Virus record (IMG/VR): IMGVR_UViG_3300042484_002120
Coordinates: 1-54,110 of that record
From: a virus
Strand: one strand, 5' to 3'
Length of the DNA: 54,110 nt
Part shown: positions 21,040 through 34,357 of the stretch, piece after piece
Layout of the letters: each line of letters starts with the position of its first letter
How positions within the stretch are numbered: position 1 is the stretch's first letter
Program-made: the position numbers and the translations under genes
Notes under the pieces: generated by a model
The model's input: the letters and a program-made list of their open reading frames with translations, nothing else
Told to the model about the DNA's origin: nothing
The model's database searches: none

Positions 21040-22095
21040 TTCTAGCTCGTAGAAGCCCTTGCCCCAAAGCCCTTGCAAACGGGTGAAGTACTTCTCGTAC
21101 ATTAAGCCAACAGCGTCTAACCCGTAGCGGTCTTTTGAGTATTTACTTATTAAAGACCTATCAAGGGTCTTGACTTTCTCAGTTGCATCTGCAAACTCCT
21201 GCATTGTATGGCACCGGAATCCGGTCACTCCGTCAATGACGGTTTCAGTGAAAGCGCCCCAGTCTGTGGAAATAATCGGAGAGCCACAAGCCATAGCTTC
21301 AATCGCTACGGTCCCAAAAGGCTCAACGTAAATAGTTGGGGTAAAAGTAGCAATTGCCCCACCCATGAGTCTGGCTCGCTCCTCGGTTCCCACAACGCCA
21401 ACATACTCGCCATAGTCGGGCGCAGAACCCTGTCCAGCGACCACCAGACGCTTTCCTAGGGCCTTACAGACGTCAACTGCAATCTGATAGCCCTTGCGCT
21501 CAATAAGACGTCCTATGAACAAATAATAGTCATCTGGCGTTTCTTGTAAAGGGAAATCTTGAATATCAATATAACTTGGGATTACCGTGTCGTAGAACTT
21601 ACCGTCAAGGGCGTGTGGGTCGGTCACCTTGGAGCCGTAGCAGGAGTGCATCCAGGCGTAGGACTCAAAAACCTTGTAGTTGGCAAACGAGCCACCATAG
21701 CCAATTCCAAACTCTACGCTCAACTCATCGGGGAACGCATCGGCAATCGGCTTGGAAGCAAATCCAGCGATAAGGCAAATGAAGTCCTTGTGTTCTAGGC
21801 GCTCTTGGATTCCTTTAATTGCATTGCCATTGAACTCAACCCAATGTGGAAGGTTCCAGTCAAACGAGGCGGCCGAGTAATGATTATTACCAACAGCCTC
21901 TAAGCGCTGTTCTTCCGTAATACAGGTGATGTGCTCATCGCAGGGAGCCTCGTTGAACTCTCCACCGTAAAGAAACACGGTATGCCCGAGGTCTTTCATC
22001 ATGATGCAGAACTTACGGACTTTTTCCGTGTAGGCACAAGCCGTGAAGTCTTCAGTGGTGTTCGTGTGAGGCAGGGAAACTACATGAAATCTCAT
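21025..22095 (-). CDS. Family 4 (GT-B) glycosyltransferase
   Basis: A 356-residue protein. The C-terminal half has Y-L-F-I-G-R-L-I-E-R-K-G at about residue 192 and E-P-F-G-T-V-A-I-E-A-M-A-C-G-S-P-I-I-S-T at about 262, which is the E-x7-E nucleotide-sugar motif of GT4 retaining enzymes. Length is normal for the family. It transfers a sugar from a nucleotide donor; acceptor unknown. It stands at the start of the fibre array, next to collagen-like proteins rich in Gly-Pro-Thr. Threonines in such repeats are O-glycosylated in some bacterial collagens (BclA of Bacillus). So it may glycosylate fibres; alternatively it alters the host surface. No membrane segment is visible. Confidence 0.85.
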   Translation of the reverse strand: MRFHVVSLPHTNTTEDFTACAYTEKVRKFCIMMKDLGHTVFLYGGEFNEAPCDEHITCITEEQRLEAVGNNHYSAASFDWNLPHWVEFNGNAIKGIQERLEHKDFICLIAGFASKPIADAFPDELSVEFGIGYGGSFANYKVFESYAWMHSCYGSKVTDPHALDGKFYDTVIPSYIDIQDFPLQETPDDYYLFIGRLIERKGYQIAVDVCKALGKRLVVAGQGSAPDYGEYVGVVGTEERARLMGGAIATFTPTIYVEPFGTVAIEAMACGSPIISTDWGAFTETVIDGVTGFRCHTMQEFADATEKVKTLDRSLISKYSKDRYGLDAVGLMYEKYFTRLQGLWGKGFYELELPLA

Positions 22096-22120
22096 GCCGA
22101 GATACTAGCAGGATTGCTAT

Positions 22121-22984
22121 TTAAATTGTAAATCTTACTGTACCCGTAACTGAGGTTGTGCCGGTAATAAACAAAGTTGTCGTCTTTGTGTTGTCAACCG
22201 TTGATGTTGTAGCCGTCCACGAACCAGTACTAGATAAAGTGTATGCGCTTGAATACTGCAACATCACAAGCCCGCTACCACCGGCCCCACCCAAAAGCAG
22301 GGAACTTATTGTGGAGCCTATGCCTCCCCCTCCTCCGCCTCCGCGCCCATCAGTCCCAGCGTTAGCAGAAGTTGAAGAAGTTGCACCACGCCCACCAGTA
22401 GAGGTATTGGAAGGTACGTTTCCAGGCGAACCGCCGCCGCCATAACGTACAGAACTAAAGGTAAAGGAGTTGTCTATTCCGGAACCACCAGGGACACCTG
22501 TATCACCGCTACCGCCAAGTCCACCGCCACTACCCGCGCTGGCAGTGCTTGAACTGCCGCCAAAACCACCGCTATCACGATTACCCCCCGTGTATCCGCT
22601 TGTACCAAATGTTCCAGCGCCGCCTCCACACCCACCAAACAGTCCGGTGTTGGAGCCCGCGTTAACGCCAGAGCCTGCCCCTCCTCCACCCGTGGCTGAT
22701 TGTCCGTTAAATACGCTTGCCTTCCCATTGCCGCCTCTTCCGCCGCCCTGCCCAGAAACAGGAGCCCCTCCTCCACCAACAGTAACCGAGTAATTGGTGT
22801 TTATATAAAAAGTACTACTATTGATAATCAATCCTCCGGCACCTCCCCCGCCGCCCTTAAACGTTGTTGTGGTGTTGAGACATGACCCTCCGGCACCTCC
22901 GCCACCGAGAAGAAAATACGACATCGTGAAATAAGGCAGGTAAGAAGAACTTGACGAAGCAACGGTACCTAGAGAGCTTGGCAT
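22121..22984 (-). CDS. Glycine-rich tail adhesin-like protein
   Basis: A 287-residue protein with about 200 residues of Gly-rich repeats (G-G-G-G-A-G-G, G-G-G-R-G-G-N-G, G-G-G-G-G-G-G-I-G) framed by beta segments. Such sequences form stacked polyglycine-II helices in some phage receptor-binding proteins (for example gp38 of phage S16). The end of each Gly run carries short variable loops that could contact receptors. It lies 2 bp after a collagen-like fibre gene, so it may sit at the fibre tip. Specific binding target unknown. Confidence 0.65.
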   Translation of the reverse strand: MPSSLGTVASSSSSYLPYFTMSYFLLGGGGAGGSCLNTTTTFKGGGGGAGGLIINSSTFYINTNYSVTVGGGGAPVSGQGGGRGGNGKASVFNGQSATGGGGAGSGVNAGSNTGLFGGCGGGAGTFGTSGYTGGNRDSGGFGGSSSTASAGSGGGLGGSGDTGVPGGSGIDNSFTFSSVRYGGGGSPGNVPSNTSTGGRGATSSTSANAGTDGRGGGGGGGIGSTISSLLLGGAGGSGLVMLQYSSAYTLSSTGSWTATTSTVDNTKTTTLFITGTTSVTGTVRFTI

Positions 22985-22986
22985 TT

Positions 22987-26861
<3,875 letters not shown>

Positions 26862-26901
26862 GATTACCTAGTTTACTCTATGTGTAATGGGGCATCCAGA
26901 A

Positions 26902-26922
26902 CTACTAAAAGCTGATTAGTAG
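26902..26922 (-). terminator. Hairpin at the end of the Fn3 fibre gene
   Basis: A perfect 7-bp stem (CTACTAA / TTAGTAG) with a 7-nt loop straddles the stop codon of the Fn3 gene on the - strand, 40 bp upstream of the next fibre start. No long T-run follows, so it is more likely an mRNA end or processing structure than a strong terminator. Confidence 0.3.
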
Positions 26923-28501
26923 GTGTAAGTGTCTGTCCTGGAATCGGGAACAGTTCGCGGTGCACTACTGACGTTCCATCGCTGCTGGTTGCCATTCATT
27001 TCGACTATTACCCTGATTCTCTGGTCCGGAGATGTGGACCACGTGCCAACAGAGCCTGCGCCTCTTACTCGCACTCTTCCTCCGCCTGCACCCGAACCTA
27101 TAGGTACGCTTGGTGCAGTCCAGTTAAGACTTTGCTGTGCTGTTCCTGAGCTGTTCGAAAATGGGGGAGTCAGACAACTTATGCTTGCGGCCGTGCTTGC
27201 TGACGTGCCTGTATTGGAGAAATCAACAATAAAGCTTCTAGAAGAAGTGCAAATAGTGACACCACTAATTACTAGGTTAGCCCTAATGGTCAAAGATGCA
27301 ACCGAGTATCTTCTTGTTCCATCAGGGCAACCAGGACATGTGCTCCCAGTCTGCGAGACTCCAGGAATAGAATAACCAGACGTTTGAGTAAACGAGTTTC
27401 CTGTTACCGTAAACGTTCCCGTAGAATCATTATATGCCTCGTTGCCACCCCAGGAGCTCGTGTCATCATAGACGGTATATGAAGTATCAACAACGACGTT
27501 ATAGGACTGGGTTGCCGTTGTTACAACAGAAGCTTCCGCACTATCTACATAGTCACCGTCAGTGTTCCATGTTCTTGTGAATACATAGTATGTTTCACTT
27601 GCCAACAATGTTCTGTATGAACCCCAGGACGAAGAATAAAGCGTACTGATTGTCCACGTTTTTCCAGCAGCTGAGTTTGTTGTATTTAAATAAGCACTGT
27701 TGGCGTTGTAGCTATACGCGTAACCGGAAAGTTTTATGTACGTTTCTGTATTGGAAAACCCACTACAAGCAAGAGGATTGTAAGTTACCGAGAACTGTCT
27801 AGCTCCCGAACCGTTCCCAGATGCTGGCTGAGTAGGTGAAATAGCTGCAAGAGTTGGTGTTGCTGGAGTGCCAAAGTTTGGAGTAACCGAACCAGAAGTA
27901 GCAACAGTTCCAGCACCTACAGCATTGTTTGCAGTAACCCTAATTTTATAGGAACGAGCTGTAGCCGCAGAGTTGTTTCTAACCGTAAAGGAAACACCGC
28001 TTGTTTGAGAGCCTCGATTTACCCATGCCTCGGCATTTAATTGGGTTTCCACTGTGTACGAACTTACTGCAGTGCCTCCATCGCTTGTTGGCACAGACCA
28101 AGTAGCAGTTATGGTTCTGTCGGATGCAGTTGCAGAAAGGCTCGTTACCGCACTGGGGGTAGTTACCGGAATAACTGACGAGGATATTGACGAGTACTGA
28201 CTCGGCCCTACTGCATTTACTGCAGCTACTCTAAAATAATAAGTGGTGCTGTTTGTTAAACCAGTAACTGTTGTTGAAGTACTCGACGAAACTCCATCAC
28301 TAAACGTTGTTACCGAAGACGCGAAAGTGGCAGAGGTTGAATACTGGACTGTGTAGTCAGTTATGTCTGTGTATCCAGTAAAAGCTGGAGCAGTCCACGA
28401 AAGAGAAACTTGAGCATTGCCAGCAGTTCCAGCAACAGAAGTAGGGGGTCCTGGAGCTGTGTAAAAAACGCTACTAGCTGCGATTCCTCGGCGGATAGCC
28501 A

Positions 28502-28502
<1 letters not shown>
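26916..28502 (-). CDS. Fibronectin type III tail protein
   Basis: A 528-residue protein with two Fn3-like domains (about residues 16-112 and 113-205, each with W-T-A-P or W-S-V-P, Y-T-V and Y-Y-F-R-V-A-A-V-N-A-V-G type motifs). A middle beta region follows (210-330), with a C-terminal domain (F-I-V-D-F-S-N-T, W-T-A-P-S...G-G-G-R-V-R-V-R) that matches the end of the + strand protein at 18705-20798. Its ATG overlaps the stop of the upstream fibre gene (TAATG at 28502). Probably a virion surface adhesin. It looks like a divergent paralog of the + strand Fn3 protein with fewer Fn3 copies. Confidence 0.7.
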
Positions 28503-29500
<998 letters not shown>

Positions 29501-29533
29501 GTGGGTAATTATACCCCAAGATGCTTGAGGGGC

Positions 29534-29821
29534 CTAAAACCACCAGAAGTGTTTAAGGATTGAAAGGCTAGCCAGAATTACCCACAGCACATTGAAGAGA
29601 ATGATTGTGGGGAGTGTCTTTTTCGTAGATGTCCAAATCAGGGCGACGCTGGAGATGATGGCGAAGATGTAGAGCCACCAGAACTGCTTGCCTAGTAAAA
29701 GGCCAGGAAAGATGATGGCAATCTTGGTGGAGAAACCCCATGCTTCAACAATGTTGACTCGTGTCCAGTATTCTTTGGAACTCATTGTTTTTACTGCTGA
29801 AATGATTTTCTTAAAAAACAT
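29534..29821 (-). CDS. Small three-helix membrane protein
   Basis: A 95-residue protein with three hydrophobic segments (about residues 32-48, 50-64 and 72-90), rich in Trp, and a charged N-terminus (M-F-F-K-K-I-I-S-A-V-K). I do not recognise a family. Its ATG is separated from the P450 ATG on the other strand by only 16 bp, which hold a palindrome with possible -10 boxes for both genes, and it has no ribosome site. It could be co-regulated with the P450 and might be a membrane partner, but no function can be stated. Confidence 0.55.
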   Translation of the reverse strand: MFFKKIISAVKTMSSKEYWTRVNIVEAWGFSTKIAIIFPGLLLGKQFWWLYIFAIISSVALIWTSTKKTLPTIILFNVLWVILASLSILKHFWWF

Positions 29822-29837
29822 GTCTAGAATCTAGCAT
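29822..29837. promoter_or_regulatory. Overlapping divergent leaderless promoters around a CTAGA-A-TCTAG palindrome
   Basis: The 16-bp gap between the two start codons is nearly filled by CTAGAATCTAG, an 11-bp palindrome with one central base. Read on +, it gives TAGAAT (five of six matches to the -10 consensus) at 29825-29830, 7 nt before the P450 ATG. Read on -, it gives TAGATT 6 nt before the ATG of the membrane protein. Neither gene has a ribosome site. This is the geometry of leaderless mRNAs, which are common in Actinobacteria. No clear -35 is seen. Confidence 0.5.
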
Positions 29838-31070
29838 ATGCCCATAAACGTAAACAACCTTGAAATGCCTTTCTTAAACTCTCGTGTAGAGATGAAGAAC
29901 GAGGACTATTCCCGTGAGGACTTTTTTAACATGGCTCGGGATGTGGCAGACAAGTCATGGATTGCCCGTAGCGCCGTAGGGTACAACATTTTTCATCATG
30001 ACGATATTTCTGCAATCATGAGAGATAGACGCTGGCATAGTGCTTTAGGCATTTTGGCTGATTTGAACCCATTCACAACACCTGATTTTAAACGCCGCCG
30101 TAAAACATCAATTATTGCAATTGACGGTGAGGAACATAATCGTTTAAAGCGCCTGCTTACCCCTCACTTCAGCCCATCTATCGCAGATGACCTTCGCCCA
30201 TTTATGCGTGATGTAGTTAATGAACTAGTAGATAAATTTATTGGAAATGGAGAAGCGGATATCGCAGCAGATATTTCACGGCAATATCCAGTAAGAATAA
30301 TTTGCCACCTCCTTGGCATACCACACGATGACTTGGATAGATTTAGCAAATGGGCAGTTGACATGTTGAGAAATTTTGACATGAACTATGAAAAATCTAC
30401 AGAATCAATCCTTCAGTCCCAAAAAGAGATGGATGAATATGTAGAAGGATTCATTGAACTTCGCAGAGCAAACCCACAAGATGACCTCATCTCCATGTTA
30501 GTCAACGCTGAAGATAATGGTGATGTTCTTTCTAATGAAGAAATAATGACACTAATTGAAGCGCTAATGATTGCAGGGATTGACACAACACAGAACCAGT
30601 TAAGTACTGCCGTTTCTATACTTATAGATAACCCAACAGCATGGTCACTTCTTTCCGAAGACCCCAGTAGTGCCAAATTTATCGTGGAGGAACTGATGCG
30701 TATGAACGGTTCAGTATCCAATACGGGGAGAATTGCCGCAGAGGACATTGAATACAGGGGAGTATTATTTCCTAAAGGAACAATAATGTTCGTCAATCTG
30801 GCTGTAGCCAACTACGACATGTCTACATTTGTGAACCCTGACGAGTTTATTCATAATCGTAGAGAACTTGAATCAATGCATATGTCTTTTGGGATGGGGC
30901 TTCACTACTGCCTTGGGGCACCAATTGCTCGTGCCGAAATACAAGAAGCGCTTATCATTATTGCAAACAGGCTAAAAAACATTCAGCGCAATGGTGAAAC
31001 TATTTATAAAGACGAAAACTCTGCCGTGTACGGCCCTGTTTCGCTCCCGGTAACATTTTCTAAATACTGA
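29838..31070 (+). CDS. Cytochrome P450
   Basis: A complete 410-residue class-I-type bacterial P450. All hallmarks are present: H100-N-R in the C-helix region (G-E-E-H-N-R-L-K-R), the I-helix oxygen-activation motif A246-G-I-D249-T250-T251, the E285-L-M-R288 pair (ExxR), and the haem loop F351-G-M-G-L-H-Y-C358-L-G with the thiolate Cys358. It should be a soluble cytoplasmic haem monooxygenase that needs a ferredoxin and reductase; none is visible in the window, so host partners are implied. Substrate unknown. It is the only long + strand gene inside the - strand fibre array and converges on the halogenase operon. P450 genes are rare in phages. I see no frameshift or missing residue. Confidence 0.95.
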   Translation: MPINVNNLEMPFLNSRVEMKNEDYSREDFFNMARDVADKSWIARSAVGYNIFHHDDISAIMRDRRWHSALGILADLNPFTTPDFKRRRKTSIIAIDGEEHNRLKRLLTPHFSPSIADDLRPFMRDVVNELVDKFIGNGEADIAADISRQYPVRIICHLLGIPHDDLDRFSKWAVDMLRNFDMNYEKSTESILQSQKEMDEYVEGFIELRRANPQDDLISMLVNAEDNGDVLSNEEIMTLIEALMIAGIDTTQNQLSTAVSILIDNPTAWSLLSEDPSSAKFIVEELMRMNGSVSNTGRIAAEDIEYRGVLFPKGTIMFVNLAVANYDMSTFVNPDEFIHNRRELESMHMSFGMGLHYCLGAPIARAEIQEALIIIANRLKNIQRNGETIYKDENSAVYGPVSLPVTFSKY

Positions 31071-31141
31071 AGTTCTTCCTCTGACATCACTATGCCAACC
31101 TGAAGAAGCATGGCTTTGAGCTTCTCTAAACGTTCATCCAT
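31004..31141 (-). CDS. 45-residue protein overlapping the 3' end of the P450 gene
   Basis: A short frame, M-D-E-R-L-E-K-L-K-A-M-L-L-Q-V-G...E-E-E-L-Q-Y-L-E, starts at 31141 on the stop of the 222-residue gene (TAATG) and ends at 31004, so its last 22 codons lie antisense to the P450 end. The translational coupling and a helical, charged N-terminus support a real gene, but the antisense part may be passive. Function unknown. It would be the last gene of the - strand halogenase operon. Confidence 0.45.
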   Translation of the reverse strand: MDERLEKLKAMLLQVGIVMSEEELQYLENVTGSETGPYTAEFSSL

Positions 31142-31809
31142 TATAGTTCGTCCATAATCTGCTCAAATGACTTTTCTGGGTAGTCAATTGTCAATTGGGT
31201 AATCCAGTCTTTAAATTCTTGAGACGCTTCAGGGTATGGATGAGGAATCGACTTATAGTTTTCTTCACCCTTTAAGAACTTGGCCAAATGCATATCGGGC
31301 AATGCGTCTATTTCTTCAAGAATCGATTGTGGAATATCGAGAGTTTCAAAAACCAGTTTAGAATATGCGGCCATTGGGTGGTCTGAATTGAATGGCTCTT
31401 CTGCCATGAATGACCATTCGCGCATGTTTTTGAACAATTGAAATATTGACTTGGCGCCCCACATTGTTGACGGCGTGGGGTCAGTCTCCGAGTCATGCCA
31501 TTCATTCATCTCTAGGTAACCAAAAAGGAATTTAGGGTGTAAAACTATTGGAAATGCAAACTTGGCAACTTTAAGTACTTCCAGCTTGACTTCAGAAACT
31601 ACTGTTTTGTCATACCAAGAATGGGCGTGGTTAGCATATTCTGTTCCTTCTGATACGAGAAGGCCTGTGTATGTAAGATTGTCGCACCGGTCTAAACTTG
31701 AGTTTTTGCCGGTGTTTGTTCCCTCTTGTAAAAATTCACTTTTTAATAAAATAAAAACACCCTTTAAAGAAGGGTCCGAACTGCGGAGAAGTATTTCTGG
31801 TTCAAGCAT
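31141..31809 (-). CDS. Unknown protein of the halogenase operon (222 aa)
   Basis: A soluble 222-residue protein with an AGGAG ribosome site. Its start overlaps the end of the 79-residue gene by 8 bp. It is rich in aromatics and His (H-A-H-S-W-Y-D at about 62, E-W-H-D-S-E-T-D at about 104, H-P-K-F-L-F-G-Y at about 92). The first 100 residues look like beta strands and the rest is helical. I do not recognise the family. Several His/Asp/Glu residues might form a metal site, but no pattern is diagnostic. Its tight linkage to halogenase and oxygenase genes suggests it serves the same pathway, perhaps as another oxygenase or a substrate carrier; this is a guess. Confidence 0.6.
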   Translation of the reverse strand: MLEPEILLRSSDPSLKGVFILLKSEFLQEGTNTGKNSSLDRCDNLTYTGLLVSEGTEYANHAHSWYDKTVVSEVKLEVLKVAKFAFPIVLHPKFLFGYLEMNEWHDSETDPTPSTMWGAKSIFQLFKNMREWSFMAEEPFNSDHPMAAYSKLVFETLDIPQSILEEIDALPDMHLAKFLKGEENYKSIPHPYPEASQEFKDWITQLTIDYPEKSFEQIMDEL

Positions 31810-32041
31810 TTTCTAGCTCCTGAATTTTATTTACTATAACAATCATTTGTTTACATCTTTTTTCTAATTGACCACTGTGCGACAATATAGGAGAATTGGG
31901 AATTGCCTCAAAAGAAGAGTAGTCAAAAACATCAGGGTCTAAACCGCAGCGAAAACAAAGTTTATACACCTCAACTGATATCGCTTTTTTCATTTCATAA
32001 AGCGCAGAAATCTTACTTTCTACTTCGCTGAATTCAGACAT
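31802..32041 (-). CDS. Small GLDPD protein A (79 aa)
   Basis: A 79-residue, mainly helical protein with a central C-G-L-D-P-D-V-F-D-Y motif (about residues 33-41). It is clearly related to the 76-residue protein at 35346-35576: both share E-x-K-x-x-A-L near the N-terminus, then an I-x-x-x-x-Y helix, R-x-G-L-D-P-D-x-(F/Y)-D and a helical C-terminus. The two paralogs bracket the halogenase operon. Four cysteines are present but not spaced like a zinc finger. Function unknown; a small helical chaperone or partner protein is possible. Confidence 0.6.
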   Translation of the reverse strand: MSEFSEVESKISALYEMKKAISVEVYKLCFRCGLDPDVFDYSSFEAIPNSPILSHSGQLEKRCKQMIVIVNKIQELENA

Positions 32042-32048
32042 GTTTGTC

Positions 32049-32846
32049 TCATCTCTGCTTATTGATTAACCTAGCAATTATACCTTGCTTGTCATTTTGA
32101 TTTTCTAATTGCTTGTCTACACGGATTCGCTCCCTGCGGTAAGGTGCTGCCGTTCCATCACGTGGAGCAACGTGGCCCATCCCAAACCCAGTAGTAGCAA
32201 CGTATTTAAAGTAAGACTCGTCATTGAAGTCTATTTTTTCAAAATCTGCGTTGCGTTTAAATGGGACTAACTGGACTAGAGGGGTTCCGTGTTTTATCCC
32301 AAAAGGGCGGTCTGTGGTTATGTTTAAAACCACATTCGCTAGGTGATAGAAGTCCGTATGAACCACAGCTGGAACTACCGTATAGTTCTCGTTAGGTTCC
32401 CAGTAGACCGGGAGAATCATTGTTGACCAGCCTGGTGCAGTCTCAAACCTCCATGGATTCACTATTTTGGGATACTGTCCTGTTTCCAGTTTTCTTACGC
32501 TCGTCATAGGGCACTCACCTGTTGACTCATAACCAAAACCTGAAATATTAGCTATTCCGGCTTCAGGACTAAATTCATCAGCACCGTGTTCCCAGCCACC
32601 TGCGCCATCTGGCCTAAATCTAAAATTGGTCCACGCTGGCAAAGTGACTCCAGCAGATAAAAAATCTATAGTTCCAGCACACTTACGCAAGGAGCCTTGA
32701 TGTTTTCCAATTTGCCTAAACCACTGAGGTGGCTGAGAAATAGAATTTACAGTTGGCGGAGATTCCATCAAGCGATTATCAACAGGAGTAAACCTAATAA
32801 CCCCAGGCTTCACCTTTGGTAATTTTTTCATTTCATTGCCATTCAC
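32049..32846 (-). CDS. DUF6065-like protein next to the halogenase
   Basis: A 265-residue protein whose ATG lies 14 bp inside the end of the halogenase gene; an in-frame ATG at 32831 is a possible later start. The stretch W-R-F-E-T-A-P-G-W-S-T-M-I-L-P-V (about residue 131), the H-T-D-F-Y segment and H-G-T-P-L-V-Q-L-V-P-F-K-R (about 189-201) resemble, from memory, the uncharacterised DUF6065 family (cupin-like beta fold), but this was not checked. It is tightly coupled to the halogenase, so it may bind or deliver the substrate, or be a second modifying enzyme. Confidence 0.6.
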   Translation of the reverse strand: MNGNEMKKLPKVKPGVIRFTPVDNRLMESPPTVNSISQPPQWFRQIGKHQGSLRKCAGTIDFLSAGVTLPAWTNFRFRPDGAGGWEHGADEFSPEAGIANISGFGYESTGECPMTSVRKLETGQYPKIVNPWRFETAPGWSTMILPVYWEPNENYTVVPAVVHTDFYHLANVVLNITTDRPFGIKHGTPLVQLVPFKRNADFEKIDFNDESYFKYVATTGFGMGHVAPRDGTAAPYRRERIRVDKQLENQNDKQGIIARLINKQR

Positions 32847-34341
32847 TGTCTGTGTATCTGATTTCCCTCAAAGCCTCTGCGTGGTCAACAAGTTCGTGCG
32901 CATGTCTACTGTGACGTATTTCGTCAATTTTTTTATTTACTTCTTGTCGCAAATTGGTTGTGTTAAGAGCTCTAACGCATCCAACAACACCTATCAAGCC
33001 TTGACCTTGTGCAACATGGGCCATGTGAGGGGTTAAAAACATCTCGCCTGAAGTTGAATCAAAGTCGTATCTAGACGGAGGCACTTCAGCCCACAAATCT
33101 ATGATTGATTGAAGTTCTTCATTGATTGGCATGTGGGACATTGTTTCCCAAAATTTAGAATCAGTACGGTCAGAATAATAATGAAGCCTAATCATGGAAA
33201 GAATATTATTCATCATTTTCGTAAACTTCGCATTAAAGTGTTTTTGCGAAGCATGATTAGACGGCATGTACGAAGCAATGTAAGGCAGCATGAACCGCAC
33301 TTGTTGAATTGTTGAACCTATGCTTGTTGCTTCTAGTGGCTCAACAAATGAGGAAGCTAAACCAACGGCACAGCAATTATTCACCCAGCATTCTTTTAAA
33401 TGCCCTGCATCAAACGAAATGACGCGAGGATTTTCAATTTTGTATCCGGACATTTCTTCGGCTTCATGTATAGCCTCGTCTTGGCTAATAAATTGAGAAG
33501 AAAAAACATACCCGTTACCGCGACGTTCTTGTGTTGGTATTTCCCACATCCAGCCAGCACTTGCTGCTCTAGCGCGAGTGTATGGTCTTATCCTGCCGTT
33601 TGGGTCGCTTTCTGTTGGGAACGGAATCGCGGTGTCGCACAAAAGGTATTTGTCAAAAGAAACCCACTCATCCGCATCTAGTTCTTTCATTAAAACACGA
33701 TTAAAACCGCTTGCATCAAACCAGAAGTTTGCACTGACAGTGTCTCCGTGGTTTGTTTCAATAGATTCAATATTGCCGTACGTACTGTCTCTGGTCACTT
33801 TCTTGACCTCGGCATCCACGAACTTAATATTTCTCTTAAACGCTAGTGACGTAAAGTAATCGTTAAGTTTGTTTGTATCAAAATGAAACTGATTTGTAGA
33901 TTTGTGCAAATTTTGTCTATTGATTTTATCTTTTACCAGACCTACGCTTGTTGTCTGGGTCGTAAACAGTTTGTTTTTTTCTACCATTCCCATATAGGTC
34001 GCATAAAGCCCAAAAGCATAGATGTCGTCAATTTCACCAACGCTGTGGAAATAGTCCTTAGTGTGGGTTGACCAATTTTCAAACCTTAATCCGTACTTAT
34101 GCGTAGCGGCAGTGGCTTCAATCATCTCTTCCAATGGAATCTCGCACAAGTCCATGAACGTTTTCCAGTGCTCAGTGCTTCCTTCTCCAACGCCAATGAT
34201 GCCAATCTTGGAGGATGAAACAATTGTTATTTCAGCCCACGGAAAAGACTGCCTAAGTATCAGTGCTGTTATTAGTCCTGCAGTTCCTGAGCCAACGATT
34301 CCAAAAACTAGAGGCCTATTTAGTTCGGTATTTTCGTTCAT
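32833..34341 (-). CDS. Flavin-dependent halogenase (tryptophan halogenase family)
   Basis: A 502-residue protein. Residues 14-22 hold the FAD dinucleotide motif G-I-V-G-S-G-T-A-G. The catalytic lysine that forms or positions hypohalous acid is K82 (T-H-K-Y-G-L-R-F-E-N-W, aligned to K79 of PrnA). The halogenase signature G-W-x-W-x-I-P is at 263-269 (G-W-M-W-E-I-P). E337 in E-P-L-E-A-T matches the second catalytic acid. Length is normal. It should oxidise halide with FADH2 and O2 and halogenate an electron-rich substrate; a flavin reductase must come from the host. A cyanophage halogenase of this family (VirX1) iodinates diverse substrates, so substrate class cannot be read from sequence. No ribosome site is seen; TAGTAT lies 6 nt before the ATG. 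Confidence 0.93.
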   Translation of the reverse strand: MNENTELNRPLVFGIVGSGTAGLITALILRQSFPWAEITIVSSSKIGIIGVGEGSTEHWKTFMDLCEIPLEEMIEATAATHKYGLRFENWSTHTKDYFHSVGEIDDIYAFGLYATYMGMVEKNKLFTTQTTSVGLVKDKINRQNLHKSTNQFHFDTNKLNDYFTSLAFKRNIKFVDAEVKKVTRDSTYGNIESIETNHGDTVSANFWFDASGFNRVLMKELDADEWVSFDKYLLCDTAIPFPTESDPNGRIRPYTRARAASAGWMWEIPTQERRGNGYVFSSQFISQDEAIHEAEEMSGYKIENPRVISFDAGHLKECWVNNCCAVGLASSFVEPLEATSIGSTIQQVRFMLPYIASYMPSNHASQKHFNAKFTKMMNNILSMIRLHYYSDRTDSKFWETMSHMPINEELQSIIDLWAEVPPSRYDFDSTSGEMFLTPHMAHVAQGQGLIGVVGCVRALNTTNLRQEVNKKIDEIRHSRHAHELVDHAEALREIRYTDSEWQ

Positions 34342-34357
34342 TATTGAATACTAACAC
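34342..34357 (-). promoter_or_regulatory. Possible leaderless promoter of the halogenase gene
   Basis: On the - strand, TAGTAT is followed by 6 nt and the halogenase ATG, in the short gap after the oxygenase gene. No ribosome site is present. The same TAGTAT, 6 nt, ATG arrangement stands before the winged-helix gene at 50650. TAGTAT matches four of six bases of the -10 consensus, so this is suggestive only. Confidence 0.35.
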
